A stretch of 64,000 nt of DNA from Straminergon stramineum (lineage: Eukaryota > Streptophyta > Bryopsida > Hypnales > Calliergonaceae), in NCBI GenBank assembly GCA_963920665.1, contig OY987271.1, positions 19,967,350-20,031,349 on the forward strand, in the 5' to 3' direction. Shown here one piece after another: positions 10,833-21,380 of the stretch. Made by a program: the position numbers and the translations under genes. The notes below the pieces were generated by a model, which did not search any database, was not told the origin of the DNA, and saw only the letters and a program-made list of their open reading frames with translations. Within the stretch, counting starts at the first letter, position 1. Each line of letters begins with the position of its first letter.

Positions 10833-12590
10833 CTACAGGAAGCGTGGAGTCGTGGGCGCCGGATCGTCTGCAGGATGCGGTACTGGCGCTTGCTGGTGAG
10901 GGGCGGGGGGGTCACTTCCATACACTGGGTGGTTGGTCGTGGCAGGTTCCTGCTCTGCACCGGTGCTGGAGTAGTCTACTGTCTGCTTTCTCTGTAAACC
11001 AAGAGTTAGAGCGGTGGACAGCTGTGCTAGACATTGTACAACTTGTGCTTGTTTTTCAATAGCCATCTTGGCATTCTCATTTGCAGAACGTGCATTCTCT
11101 AGAAGGCGGCGATCTCTATCACGCTGGTACTCCATTTGCTGTGAGAACAATTGCCTTTGCACGTCAATTTTGGTTTTTTCCAACTCCCGACTTGCTTCTG
11201 CCATTTCACGCATCTGGCCTGCCATGGCATCCCCGGTTGCACGAGTAGCCTCTGCAATCAAAGAATGGCCTGAGATGCTCTTCCTTTGGACAGCAGTGTT
11301 ACCAGGACGTCGACATGCTGCATCATCGGCTATGTCCGATGAACTCAAGATCTATGGATTCACACCAGGGGGCAGCGATGATTTGGGAAGGGCGGTCGGT
11401 GAGTTGCTAGTGCTGGCATGTCGGAGGCCGGCAAGAGCCCTGGCTTTGGCACTTCCAATCACAGCAACAGGAGATTGCGTGGACTGCGACAGATCGTCAC
11501 TGTCTTCCATCGCCTCAGCTACGGCGATCGGGTCTTCATCAGCATCGTCACTCAATTCTTGGTCGTCCCCATCTTCACTGCATGTTATAGGAGTCTTGTA
11601 CTTTCCATCGGCAGGTGATAGTAGGTCCTGACTGTGGGGAGGCATAATCGCAGGTCTTGTTCCATACCAATCATGAATATGATAGAACACATCTTGAAGA
11701 AATGCTCGTGGTAGTCCTTGGGTTTTCCGTTCGCTAGTACTCATATTCCAATAAGTGACTTCATTCATTCCAGTTCGAGCAAGAAAATCAGCAATCCTCT
11801 TGTACTCCGGAATGAGCTGATTCCATTTGCTTTTACATGCCGGACCATTTCGATGGCAAGGAGAGCAACCGGCTTCCATGACACTAGCACTAATGCGCAA
11901 CCACTTGTTGGCATCGGAAATCATCAACTCCCTTCCATCCACTGTTTTACTCTCCTTCAAGAACACCTTCCGCTTCGCTTCGATCAGAGCAGCAACCTCT
12001 TGGGAATTCCAATTGGGTCCACGCTCCTTCCGAGATCGCTTCGCTGGCGTGCTCGGATCAGAGGTCCCGAAGCTAGTTGCACGTCTTGCGAAACCAGCAT
12101 AAGAAGATTGCCGTCCCGCTGACGTCTGCAGCGAGTCTGGAGCAGCACCTGTGAAACCACGTACGTAACTGAATTAATAACTTCAACATCGAACAGAGAT
12201 GATGGAAATCACTTTCTACGAACTCCTTCTCATGCATGACGTCCATGTGGATAAGGAAAAGAGCGTGCATGAACTGCATGCAGAAAAAATATAGAATGTC
12301 TACAGAGGGTAACGTTGCACATACCTGTGCTTCCTGCTGTGGCCGATATTGGTGGAGCAGTCGCTGCCGAATTCCTGCCAGTAGCTGCATGGAAGTAGAG
12401 TCATTTACAAATTAGAACATACGAACGACAAGAAAATGCCAGCAACATCATCAAACTTCTTCCACCTGAATAGGTCCACGGACATTCAAGAATGCTCATG
12501 CAACTGCGGCAGACTAAAGAACTTACGAATACCTGCTGAACTTGTCGGTGTTGCATGTGGACCATGAGATCTAGGTAGTCGTTTCTCCAT
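10833..12590 (-). pseudogene. Harbinger partner: Myb/trihelix-like DNA-binding protein with an in-frame TAG
   Basis: I assembled three exons on the minus strand: 12590-12533, 12384-12325 and 12148-10833, with GT-AG introns and continuous phase. The frame would encode 477 codons but is interrupted at codon 305 by TAG (11354-11352). The frame resumes immediately after it and stays open to 10833. Features in order: a Ser/Thr/Ala-rich leader; a basic patch PAKRSRKERG that may be a nuclear signal; a trihelix/Myb-SANT-like domain (about residues 84-190) with conserved Trp in GPNWNSQEV, CKSKWNQLIPEYKRI and VTYWNMS; an acidic Ser/Asp-rich linker; and a C-terminal heptad-rich coiled coil rich in Glu, Gln and Arg (REMAEASRELEKTKIDVQRQ onward). 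In PIF/Harbinger elements this partner binds near the element ends and helps import and recruit the transposase. A single point mutation would explain the break, so the loss looks recent. A protein truncated at the stop would keep DNA binding but lose the coiled coil. Confidence 0.82.
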
Positions 12591-13210
12591 GACGCTTGAT
12601 CTGCACATTCAGGAGTAAAGTTTGTCAGTTTCTCAAAAAGCACAGCAATTGCTGCCGGCATTCACAATATCGGCATAGAGCGATTCACATGAATTCAATT
12701 CACAAATTACTGTGCCTGAATCTCCTGGCAACGTGTCTACGAGATAGGAATCCAACAACGTCCTCTGCGGTGTGAGTGTAATGCATCTTCCGTGTCAAAG
12801 CAACTAATTTGTAGGAGAGGAAACAGTTATTGCAGGCGGCGCAATTGCAATCTACCGCAGCCATCCGTGAACTAGGCGTCGTGCATGGCACTTTCAAGTT
12901 GTTTTCCGCTTACTATCGAAGATTAGTTTAAGTGTAATCAGCCGTCTTATCTTAATCATGGTCCCCCGACCCCTTTAACTTAAAGCAGTGCTAGACGGTC
13001 GAAATCTACGTTTCAGCAAGTTGTTGGTACTACTTCAATTGCGCCGCATACCACTGTCGTTAAAAAATATAGGCGTGGGCCATGGTTATCAACAGCGCTC
13101 TTTCCAACTGCCAGCTACGCCTCCACGTAGGCTCGGCTGTTCCAAAACCACGCTGGTGCGAAAGCTTCTACTCCAAGCACTCCAACAACGCCCAGTTACG
13201 ACTCCCTTAG

Positions 13211-13233
13211 CGTCAGGTGCGAAAGCACCCTTA
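13211..13233 (-). repeat. Right TIR plus TSD of the Harbinger element
   Basis: Read on the minus strand this end is GGGTGCTTTCGCACCTGACG, followed outward by the TTA duplication at 13231-13233. A second internal GTGCGAAAGC block lies at 13156-13165, about 60 bp inside. Confidence 0.88.
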
Positions 13234-13745
13234 GGCTTACTCTTTTAGTAGTTCTTTGGGAGTTCCTTTTTATGATCATAACTTTACTGTAAGTAGTTCC
13301 TTTTTATATCTTATTAAAAGGGAAGGGAAGGGAAGGGAACTGAAGTTATCTTTAGTTTCCGTGAGCATCTCTCAGAACAGAAGGGACACGTGGCGTGTCT
13401 GGGGGAAGGAAGGAAGGGGGGCCTCAGGGAAATAATAGGCTGATGATTAAATTATGATGATTCTTTGCCCGGCTGGCTTCCGTTCAGTTGTGTGACTTGT
13501 GTCCAAAGAAAAATGGACCAAAAAAGGGGAAAAAAGGAAAAACAAAAAAATATTGGCAACACCCACCCCGGGCTTAATTATAGGGGGAGTTATTAAAAGC
13601 AAAATACCAGATAATAACTGAACATAAGTTAATGAAGGAGCAGCCATTGAGGGGTGGAGCCATTGTCACTATTAAGCAGGGGGCTGCCTTGGTGGACTAA
13701 GTTAAGTTAGTGAGTCGGGGCCTGGCTTGGCTTGAATGAGTCCAC
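13234..13745. other. Intergenic, low-complexity tracts
   Basis: There is no gene. A short GGGAA tandem run lies at about 13320-13340 and a directly repeated TAGTTCCTTTTTAT near 13262-13310. The motif TAAGTTAAGTTAG occurs at about 13699. Confidence 0.4.
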
Positions 13746-13748
13746 TAA

Positions 13749-14446
13749 GGGCTTCTTCACACTATGGTTGTCTAAGTCGAGAGGCTGTGGGATTGAGTGG
13801 CCAAACTTTGGTGAGAGTCCAAGGAAATGAGTAATAAATAGGCCAAAAAAAAATGGAGGAATTGGAGTCTTCAACCGGCCATAGTGTGAAGCCTCCAAAG
13901 TCCAAAGTCCAAGCCCAAAGTCCAAACCTATTCCATTTTTTTGACTTCTAATCCATCCAATTTCTAAAATTTTCAATAAGTTGTTACCCATGTGACAAAT
14001 TTTTCAAACAAAAGGTTAAAAAACATGAGAAAGGAGTCAAAAATGGCCTTGGAAAAATAATTACAGCACATGTTCTCATCATTAAACAAGGAATATGAAG
14101 GATATAAATGGAATAAAAAGGTAGCATTAACATTGAAGGGAAGTAGGTTCATAGAATGCAAAGACTCCCCATTGTAATGGTGGAGACTAGGGTTCAAACC
14201 CCAATGGGGACACAAATAAACAAATAAAGTTAGAGTTTGGGTTGGCCAGAAATGGAGACCCAAACTCTAATCGAGAGTCCGTCACCATGTAGGCATTTGG
14301 TTGCCATGTAGGTAGACAAGTGGGCAACGGACTTTGGATTGTGCCTCCTTGTGTGAAGGCTTGAGAGGCCGAACTCTTGGGGTTTTGCAATCTCATTGGC
14401 TGAAATCAATGGACTCTCGACCTTGTGCTATAGTATGAAGTGGCCC
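13749..14446. mobile_element. Non-autonomous PIF/Harbinger-type element, TAA flanks
   Basis: Left end GGGCTTCTTCACACTATGG and right end, read on the other strand, GGGCCACTTCATACTATAG form inverted repeats. TAA lies at both sides (13746-13748 and 14447-14449). The GGG plus TTCACAC ends resemble those of the full-length Harbinger at 8129-13230. Further copies of the terminal motif occur inside, for example CCATAGTGTGAAGCC at about 13879 and TTGTGTGAAGGCTT at about 14349. At 698 bp there is no transposase. It could be mobilised by a Harbinger transposase with similar end recognition. Confidence 0.75.
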
Positions 14447-14756
14447 TAAGTAAGGTAAAGGGGTTAAGATTTTGAAAAAAAGAAAAGAACAAAAAGTCCA
14501 TTGGAGTATTATATCAAACTTAACTGAAGTTTGTTTGTTTGTTTTTCCTCTAACTGACGGGCATTTTTTCATGTGTTGATTGGGTGAATTTGGTAGCACA
14601 AGCGGCTGATGACTGAGAATTCTAGTAGGGTTTTGGTAGGCACATGAGTCTCTCTCCGGATCAGCCACTCCAAGGGTTGCACGTGGGCCTGTCCTCAACA
14701 CATGCAATTTCTTAAACTACACTGAATAGTGAAATTAGGTTGAATTCGGACATTAG

Positions 14757-14838
14757 ATGCAAAAGTAACAACACTTTGAATTTGACTAACAAACAATGTG
14801 AGGACACTTTTCGTCCCTTTGGGCGATGAGGGGTTAAG
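14757..14838. mobile_element. Truncated end of a TTAA element (family D)
   Basis: The sequence ending GGGCGATGAGGGGTTAA at 14837 matches the right end of the complete element at 17476-18399 (AGCGATGAGGGGTTAA) and about 70 bp inside it. The other end is not seen. Its terminal TTAA provides the TA into which the next MITE is inserted. Confidence 0.55.
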
Positions 14839-15231
14839 GTAGAAGCACCCAAATGTAACACAAGCCATTCATGGACACCTAAAAAAGAACCAAAATTTGA
14901 GCACTTGTGGACCCAAAGTAGACAAGTAGGGTTCTAAGAAGTTGTACCTCTTCTAAGAAGTAGCCAATCACCCCCATTTGATCCAAGTTTACACTATGTC
15001 GCTTTTGGGTGTTTCCATGCCCACTTTGGTGTTAGTCTAGTGTCTGATGTAGGTGCATCCATGAAGTTCTTTTCAAAAATTCATATAATATTCATACAAG
15101 CTCAGAAAAATGTGAAACCAATTTAGTCAATTACCTGAACCATTTCCTAACACACACAACATTTTTTTTCCTATACGCACCCTCCATATCATGAGATCCA
15201 AAATAAGTGTCACATTTAGATGCTTCTACCT
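14837..15231. mobile_element. MITE with AGGTAGAAGC termini and TA flanks, copy 2
   Basis: This is the opposite-orientation relative of 6690-7107, with matching ends AGGTAGAAGCACCC and GATGCTTCTACCT. TA occurs at 14835-14836 and 15232-15233. It lies exactly at the outer TTAA of a truncated family D element. Confidence 0.75.
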
Positions 15232-15471
15232 TAGAGCATATGCACATGAGCTTGCTAAACAAACTGAACTCACTCATTGGGCGCATCTAGATAGATTTTC
15301 TTCCCCACGACAAGTGCATTAAGTGAAAAAAATCCACTAGGCACGTTGAAATTTTAAGAGGGCACTGTGAAGTAGTGTGACTTCAGTGTGCTGTGCCAAT
15401 AGGTCTATAATGAATTTTGGCCCCGTCTTTAGGTACCACCCCCAATTCACCCCCGAATGGGCTCAAAGTCA

Positions 15472-16424
15472 TTAACCCCTAAAGGCCCAAACGGTGTTTT
15501 TTGGCAACATAGCAATTTTGGGCAACTCACTATGAATGGAATTTTTATTTTTTTTCTTTGAAATTTTCACACAACATGTGCCCAAGGAGTAGCTTTAAGA
15601 ACCAATAATTTTCATAACTTCTGAATACATGGTTCAAAAGTTATTGTATGATATGATGTTTTCATTGCTCGGCGAGCAACCCAGGCAGCAAAAAAAACTT
15701 CTTGAAAAATCACTTTTTTTTAAAATAAAAATTTTAAATTTATTTTCCTGATTTATATATACATGGAAAGCTTTAAATTATTCCATTTTGATTTATGAGA
15801 TGAAAGTTATGAAGAGTTTTAGTTGTGGGTAGTTTGTGGGTAGTAATGGAATCTCTACTCTAAAATAAACTTTGAAGACCTTTATTTAACTCAGTTTTTA
15901 ATATTTTTGAAAAAAAATAAAAAGTTGAGGTGTAGATTGTTTATTACAACAATTGAACCATTGGGATTGGCATTTTTCAATTCCATAAATAAATGACTAG
16001 CAATTTAGTATTTTGAATCATTCTCTACTTCTTTCAACTTACTATTTTTTTCCTATATGTTGTACAATTCCAAATGATCTAAAATTTTTCAAGCATGTAG
16101 CGAACATGACTTGGAGAATGAATCCAAAGAGTTAAAACCATTTTGGACATTTTTTCATAATGATTTGACCTTGTGAAGTGCAGATTCCTGGATTTTTGCA
16201 GGGCCAAAAAATGTCTTTTTGTCACTTCAAATGCTAATATCTTGCAATCCAAACGGTGGAAATTTCTGAAATATTTTCCGCATCTTCCCAAACTAGTTTA
16301 CTACAAGATCCTACGGTTTCATTTGTCCAAAAATGTATTTTTTCTAAAATTTGGTACTTGTATTAGAGATGACGGTTTGGGAGCGTTTTTGGTGAAAACA
16401 TAGTCAAATACCTTTAGGGGTTAA
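15472..16424. mobile_element. TTAA element, family C (953 bp)
   Basis: The element starts TTAACCCCTAAAGGCCCAAA and ends with TACCTTTAGGGGTTAA, giving 14 exact terminal bases including TTAA. The interior is A+T-rich with no transposase frame. A shorter relative lies at 35180-35707. TTAA plus CCC/GGG ends are the signature of piggyBac-type transposition; the assignment rests on ends only. Confidence 0.65.
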
Positions 16425-16545
16425 ATAATGCATTGAAGTTACCTTTACTGACATGATAAAAACTTATAAAACTTACATTTTGCACTACAATAAAGTTTTT
16501 TTTACTTGTGCCAAATGAATAGTGATGAGAATTTTTGAAAATGAG

Positions 16546-16616
16546 TTTGAGTTTTCTTGTGAGAAGGGAAGCCCATTTATTTATAATGAGCTTCCCTTCT
16601 TACAAGAAAACTCAAA
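16546..16616. repeat. Near-perfect 27-bp hairpin
   Basis: The arms 16546-16572 and 16590-16616 are reverse complements with one mismatch and a 17-nt loop. The arm core is TTCTTGTGAGAAGGGAAGC. It lies between two TTAA elements in otherwise gene-free DNA. It could be a decayed foldback element; a small-RNA precursor is possible but unproven. Confidence 0.7.
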
Positions 16617-16879
16617 TTTTATTGAAAATGCTAATGGATCATTGTGGGGGTGATGATAAAATGAATACTCTCAATGCATTTGAATGTACATTGTTTACAA
16701 TTAGATTGTTAAGTAAAAAAACTATCCTTCAATTAAATGCTCTACTTGGGGCTCCTTTCTGGTGTGTCTACCATAGGGCACGAGAGGAGCAATGAAACCA
16801 AACACTTCAATTTACACGCCAGAACCCCTCTTGGCGCCTCCATCTAGCATAGTTGCAGTGCGGATACTCTTAATCCAAC

Positions 16880-17479
16880 TTAACCCCTAAACATCTAAAT
16901 TCATCGTAATTCATCTCTAGAATTGATGATTTGAGAAAAATTATTATAAAGTGCTATTTGGAAGCATATTTTGGAATTGACATACATATAAAAGGTGTAG
17001 ATTTTAATTTGTAGATTTCATCCATACAATTAGATTCACCAATGCTATCACCGATCTTTTTTTTTTAATAAATTTTGAAAGAGTAATTTCAAAAGTCCTT
17101 CAAAATTGGATTACAAGCAAAACTTTATCATTTTTTGACTAAATTTGGTTGGAATGGATTTGAAATGAGGTTCTCTTGACATGGTGATTTTTTGAAATTT
17201 TTGTGCTCTTAAAACCTATGACTTGATTTTGGCAAAATGAGGTTTTGAACTAAAGTCAATGCAATTTGGCCACTTGACATTCTTGCACATTTGTAATTTT
17301 AGGAAAATAGGAAAATATGTATTCTAGGAACAACAAATCCAACCCTTAGATAGGATAATAACTTGATAAAGTATCTCAACAAATTAGAATAACTTTCATC
17401 TAAGTAGTTAGGAGGATGAAACTCGAGTTTCTATTTGTTCATCCTCCGGAAAATGGATGTCTAAGTGCTTAGTGGTTAA
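16880..17479. mobile_element. TTAA element, family B (600 bp)
   Basis: It starts TTAACCCCTAAACATCTAAA and ends GCTTAGTGGTTAA. Along its length it is the reverse complement of the copy at 22111-22691; shared blocks include ATTATAAAGTGCTATTTGG and CTATTTGTTCATCCTCC. A third, decayed copy lies at 45491-46397. There is no coding capacity. Its right-hand TTAA is also the left TTAA of the next element. Confidence 0.75.
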
Positions 17480-18399
17480 CCCCTCATCACCTAAGGCCTC
17501 AAAGGGTTGAAGAACATCATTGCTTTTGAAGTCTTATAGATCTAAATGTCATTGAGTTATAGAGATCTCAACAGTACAATATTGTAGTGTACGTGGTGTT
17601 GATGATTATAATGTTTTAGGGTTGAAAAAGGATGCTGAAATTTTCCTAGAAACACATTTGGAGGTGACATTTGATTCCTAAACCTATTCAAATGAAAAAA
17701 ACTTGAAACTATAAAGTGATTCAAAACCAGCTTACAAACACATTGGTGAAAGAAAATATCACTCAATTGGCTCATTGTGTCTCCAAAATGGCTTTGAAAT
17801 GTCAAAAAATAACAAGAAAAGTTACAAAAAACACATCAAAATCTAAACCTCCTTCTACTAAAATGCTACTCATTCACTCATAATTTTTTGGATTGATATG
17901 AAATTTTGGCCACACAAACTAGACTAGCATACACACAACTTTTCCAATAATTTTTTTTTATTGAAAACGAACATTGTATGAAGACAAAAGAACTTGTCAA
18001 TCTAAGTTGCTTTGAATGTTTGGGAGCAATTCAAAGAACATTCAAAGCAGCTTGGATTGACATCAAAATTGTACTAAAATAACTAGACTTCAAGGGGAAC
18101 ATAATCCAATAAATTTTATTGAAAAAAAACATTAGATGAAGATACAAGCTCCTGAAGTTGTGGCCATCAAATGTAGTTTGGTGAAATCAAATTGAACTTG
18201 TGAATTTCAATTGTCTTCCAAAAAATCAATACATTTTGGATTCATTTGAAAATTGTACCGCAAAAACTAGAGAAGAGGGTGTAAATTTCACAACAAGTTT
18301 TATTGAAATTGGACATCCAATGCAAAAGTTACAATAGTTTGAATTGGGCTTGAAAATATGTTAGGATACTTTTGGTCCCCTTTAGCGATGAGGGGTTAA
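17476..18399. mobile_element. TTAA element, family D (924 bp)
   Basis: The ends TTAACCCCTCATCACC and GCGATGAGGGGTTAA are inverted repeats of about 14 bp. It shares terminal TTAA tetranucleotides with both neighbours. A hairpin lies at 17995-18062, near its middle. A truncated relative is at 14757-14838. No transposase frame is seen. Confidence 0.68.
17995..18062. repeat. 26-bp hairpin inside family D element
   Basis: The arms 17995-18020 and 18037-18062 pair over 26 positions with two G-U type differences and a 16-nt loop. The arm core is AAGTTGCTTTGAATGTT. The size resembles a short foldback; expression is unknown. Confidence 0.65.
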
Positions 18400-18617
18400 A
18401 CGCAAAGTTGGTGACCATGGAAATCATCCTTTTGGGTACTATATAATAGCATCTACTTTACAAAAACCAAAAATACTCATCAAAGGTCAAACTTCTATGC
18501 AAGATCTCTCCTTTTTGCACAAAATTCTAAGGATGAACTATTGTACTTTTGCCCACATAGGGTAATTCATTGTCATCCATCGGACAAAAAGTGTCCTCAA
18601 TGTCATTCAAGGGTTAA
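18396..18617. mobile_element. TTAA MITE, family A copy (222 bp)
   Basis: This copy reads TTAAACGCAAAGTTGGTGACC at its left and CATTCAAGGGTTAA at its right. It contains the conserved family A blocks TGGTGACC, GAAATCATCC, CATCTACTTTA, GGATGAA and CATCCATCGGAC. It abuts family D and family E elements through shared TTAA sites. Confidence 0.72.
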
Positions 18618-19507
18618 CCCCCTCAAGGTCTAACAACTTCTTGACAATGGACGTTTTCAATGAATCATGCCATTTTGATGTTTTTTTTGCACATGGATGT
18701 GCAAAAATTGTTTAATTTTAACCCAACTAAATGAAGACTAATTTATCTATTATGTATGGATATAATTGTAAAAAATATTGGCTGTTGGATTTTTGGATTA
18801 TAACAATTTTGAATTATCAACTTATAGGCCAAAAAATGCAGCTTGGGGGGAAGAAATATTGTAAGAAGATGAATAATGCTTTCCCCCCCCTCCCCCCCCC
18901 AAAAAAATGATATTGGAATTTGAGGCAAATGTAAATAAAAAGCTCTCTCAAATTTGTACACATTTTCAAACAAAAGGAGTAGAAAGCCAAAATTGAATAA
19001 CTTGGATCCTACAAAATTAAAAAAAATTATGTATGTGTCAATCTTTGAAATTTAAAGATTGATAATATTAGCATATTTTTTAGAACATCTTCAAAAAATT
19101 TGGAATCACTCTAATTATTTTGTATTCTTAATTACACTGGACTGAACTTTGTATTTTTAAAATTGGTAAAAATACAACTTTGAAAGAAGTCCCTCTAGAA
19201 CCAATTTGTTTGAACTGACTAAAGACTAGAAATGTCCAAGAAAAATGTTTTTTTCCATCCCCACTATTCCTTTCATTGTAAAAAAGTATGTTTGCTCCCT
19301 TTTTCTATTAGACTACATTTCCTAAATAATTTTTTAAAGACTTTTCACATTAAAATTTTGAAAATTGGAAAATGCAACAAGTATGTCCACTTGTTACTTT
19401 ACAAGTCCTTAGTTTACAAAATATTGAGAATGTTTCACCCTACCAAGAATTTGCCATTAGAAATTTGAAGATGACACATTGTGTCTTCTTAGTCCTTAAG
19501 GTGTTAA
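18614..19507. mobile_element. TTAA element, family E (894 bp)
   Basis: Left end TTAACCCCCTCAAGGTCTAA and right end, read on the minus strand, TTAACACCTTAAGGACTAAG are imperfect inverted repeats. It starts at the same TTAA that ends the family A copy. The interior is A+T-rich without a recognisable protein. Confidence 0.58.
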
Positions 19508-19764
19508 GGAAGGATATTGCCTCCCTATATGTTGTCTAGGATTTAACTTAATTACAATTTGTAGAGAATCATTGTCAAGTTGGGAAGTTGCAGTACTAGT
19601 ACCATTGGATGAATGGGAAGTTACAAGAGAGTCCATTGGTTGGCTAGGGAGTTACTATGCTGGGGCTTTCACTTCTTGTGAAAGGAAAAGTTGGCCCACA
19701 AGCGGTGGTTAACAATGTTATACTCAATGGACAAGTATAGGGGGACTTTATCATAAATTCACAT

Positions 19765-20308
19765 TTAACCCCTTAACTCTAGAAAGATAGGTTGGTCACT
19801 ACAGAAATCATCTTTGGAGATATTGTGTGAATCAATGGCTTCAAAATACCCAAGAGCATTCATTGGAGGTCCAACTAATGTGTAGAAAGGATGAACATTT
19901 GTAATTTTGTCTTACTGTACTTTCAGGTTTGATTTAGCACATTTGTGCCAAAATAATTTCATTTTAGGATTCAAATAATTGAGTAGCTCAATTTGGACTT
20001 CTTGGCTTTCGATACTTTGCTCTTCTTAATTTTTGGACACTCTTAATTTTGGATTGACTCTTTCTATTTAAGTGTAAATGTGTTCTTCTTTCTAAATTTT
20101 CTCAAGAATCATTTTTGGATATTTAGAATTAGCAACAATGAAAATTTTCAGATCTTCAAAATAAGTTGTACAACTTTTTAAAATTTCAGACATCTTCCAA
20201 ATTTTCCCTAATTATTTACGAAAGTGATCTACACATACAAAATATGGAAGGATTCTCTATCATCCATTAAACACTTAGTGTTTGCAATGGTGTTACTTTA
20301 GGGGTTAG
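19765..20308. mobile_element. Decayed TTAA element, family A-like
   Basis: It starts TTAACCCCTTAACTC and then carries family A-like blocks (GGTTGGTCACTAC, GAAATCATC, CATTGGAGGTC). The far end ACTTTAGGGGTTAG has lost the terminal A. The middle differs from the short family A copies, so this may be a longer ancestor or a composite. Confidence 0.42.
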
Positions 20309-20363
20309 TCAAGATTCCTAAAATTGCGAAGAAGTATTGTACAATATAACTTAGAATAATAAT

Positions 20364-21380
20364 TTAAGCCCTAAAGTACCAAAGATGTTTTTTTGTCAAT
20401 AATCAAAACTGCCATTTCTATTGCAACGTGCAAAATTTTTTATTTTTTTATTTTTTTGCATATCCAATTGTAGGATTTTGCACTAGACATAGATGTAAGG
20501 AAGAATGTGTGGTAGGAATTTCAGAAACTTTGATTGCATAGATTGCAATATATTTGCATTTAAAGTGAAGAAAACAAGGTTTTTTGAGCACCTTCCATGA
20601 CGTGATTTAAAATTAAAAAAATTTTGTATAAAAATTCTTTAAACAATTTTTTTTTGTTGAAGTATTGGCTTGAGTATGTACACTATAAGAAAACTGTGGA
20701 GATTTCAATACAATGAACTTGATGTTTTTGTTTTGTATAATGCATAAACATCAAGTTCATTGTATTGAAATCTCCACGGGGGGGTTCTAATGGTAGGGTG
20801 TTTTTTTTATTAGAAAAGCGTTTGGTTTCATCCTCTAAAAGAATGTGAAATAGAAGTAGGTATGAAATAGAAGGAAAGTTAAATCATTCTTTAATAGTTC
20901 TAAGAAAGAATTGAAAAACACTTATTGCAACATTGAATTAGATTGTTCTAGCAAATAAAAGAAATCATTTGGAATTTTTTTGAAAAATTGTGAAGTTAAC
21001 TTCAAAAATCAATCTTGTAAGTTATGTTTTGAAGAAGATGTTCCGATTGCTCAAAAAACAAGATCCTTAGCATAACTTTTTCCTTAATAGTCCAAATAGA
21101 ATGAATCAAGTCTTTTCAGGTAAAAAAATGTATTTTCTGCATGAAACAAAATTTGAATTTTTTTTAGTTATTGTGATTTTTTCTGTTACCCAGTGAATTG
21201 CTTTTCGCGCTTAGTGTAGTATAACTTTTGCTCCCAAGCACCAAATGGAATAAATACTATATATCCAAAAAATCTAATATATTTTTCTTTCTTCCAAAAA
21301 AGTTTCAAAAAATCACATCAAAAATTGAGAGGGTAATTGCAAGAAACACTTCAAGTTTTTGGCTCAAAAATGTAGTTTTT
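20364..21380. mobile_element. TTAA element, family F, right end uncertain
   Basis: It starts TTAAGCCCTAAAGTACCAAAG and matches the elements at 57801 and 61199 in order: a TATC/TCAA-AAAACACTC-like block, a CCATTTCTATTGCAA-like block and GAAATAGAAGTAGG. Compared with them it carries extra sequence around 20690-20815, including a perfect hairpin. I could not fix the right boundary. Confidence 0.5.
20696..20777. repeat. Perfect 32-bp hairpin
   Basis: The arms 20696-20727 and 20746-20777 are exact reverse complements over 32 bp with an 18-nt loop (arm core TTTCAATACAATGAACTTGA). A G-run and T-run follow. The segment is absent from the family F copies at 57801 and 61199. It therefore looks like an insertion into this copy. 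Confidence 0.85.

Larger units (their letters stand above)
8129..13230. mobile_element. PIF/Harbinger DNA transposon, full length with two genes
   Basis: This 5,102-bp element is bounded by TTA target duplications (8126-8128 and 13231-13233). Its terminal inverted repeats are GGGTACATTCACACTTGCTG and, on the other strand, GGGTGCTTTCGCACCTGACG, matching at 14 of 20 positions. Inside lie a DDE_4 (HARBI1-like) transposase on + and a convergent Myb/trihelix-like gene on -. This is the standard two-gene organisation of autonomous PIF/Harbinger elements. The motif TTCACAC repeats near the left end (8136, 8281, 8352), and its near-complement GTGCGAA repeats near the right end (13156, 13217). These are plausible binding sites for the Myb-like partner. 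The non-coding segments 8150-9158, 10578-10832 and 12591-13210 hold no other gene. The transposase frame is intact, but the partner gene has a stop codon, so self-sufficiency is doubtful. Confidence 0.93.

Noticed and set aside
14185..14215. GGGTTCAAACCCC, resembling a tRNA B box or T arm
   Set aside because: No acceptor stem, D arm or A box could be placed around it, and it lies inside the Harbinger-type MITE.
18743..19468. Short A+T-rich open frames inside the family E TTAA element as possible transposase
   Set aside because: They lack any DDE-type motif and are interrupted; the element is regarded as non-autonomous.
19555..19760. Possible hAT-like coding remnant related to 48590-48690
   Set aside because: The two segments resemble each other, but translations in all frames show stops and no convincing hAT motif.
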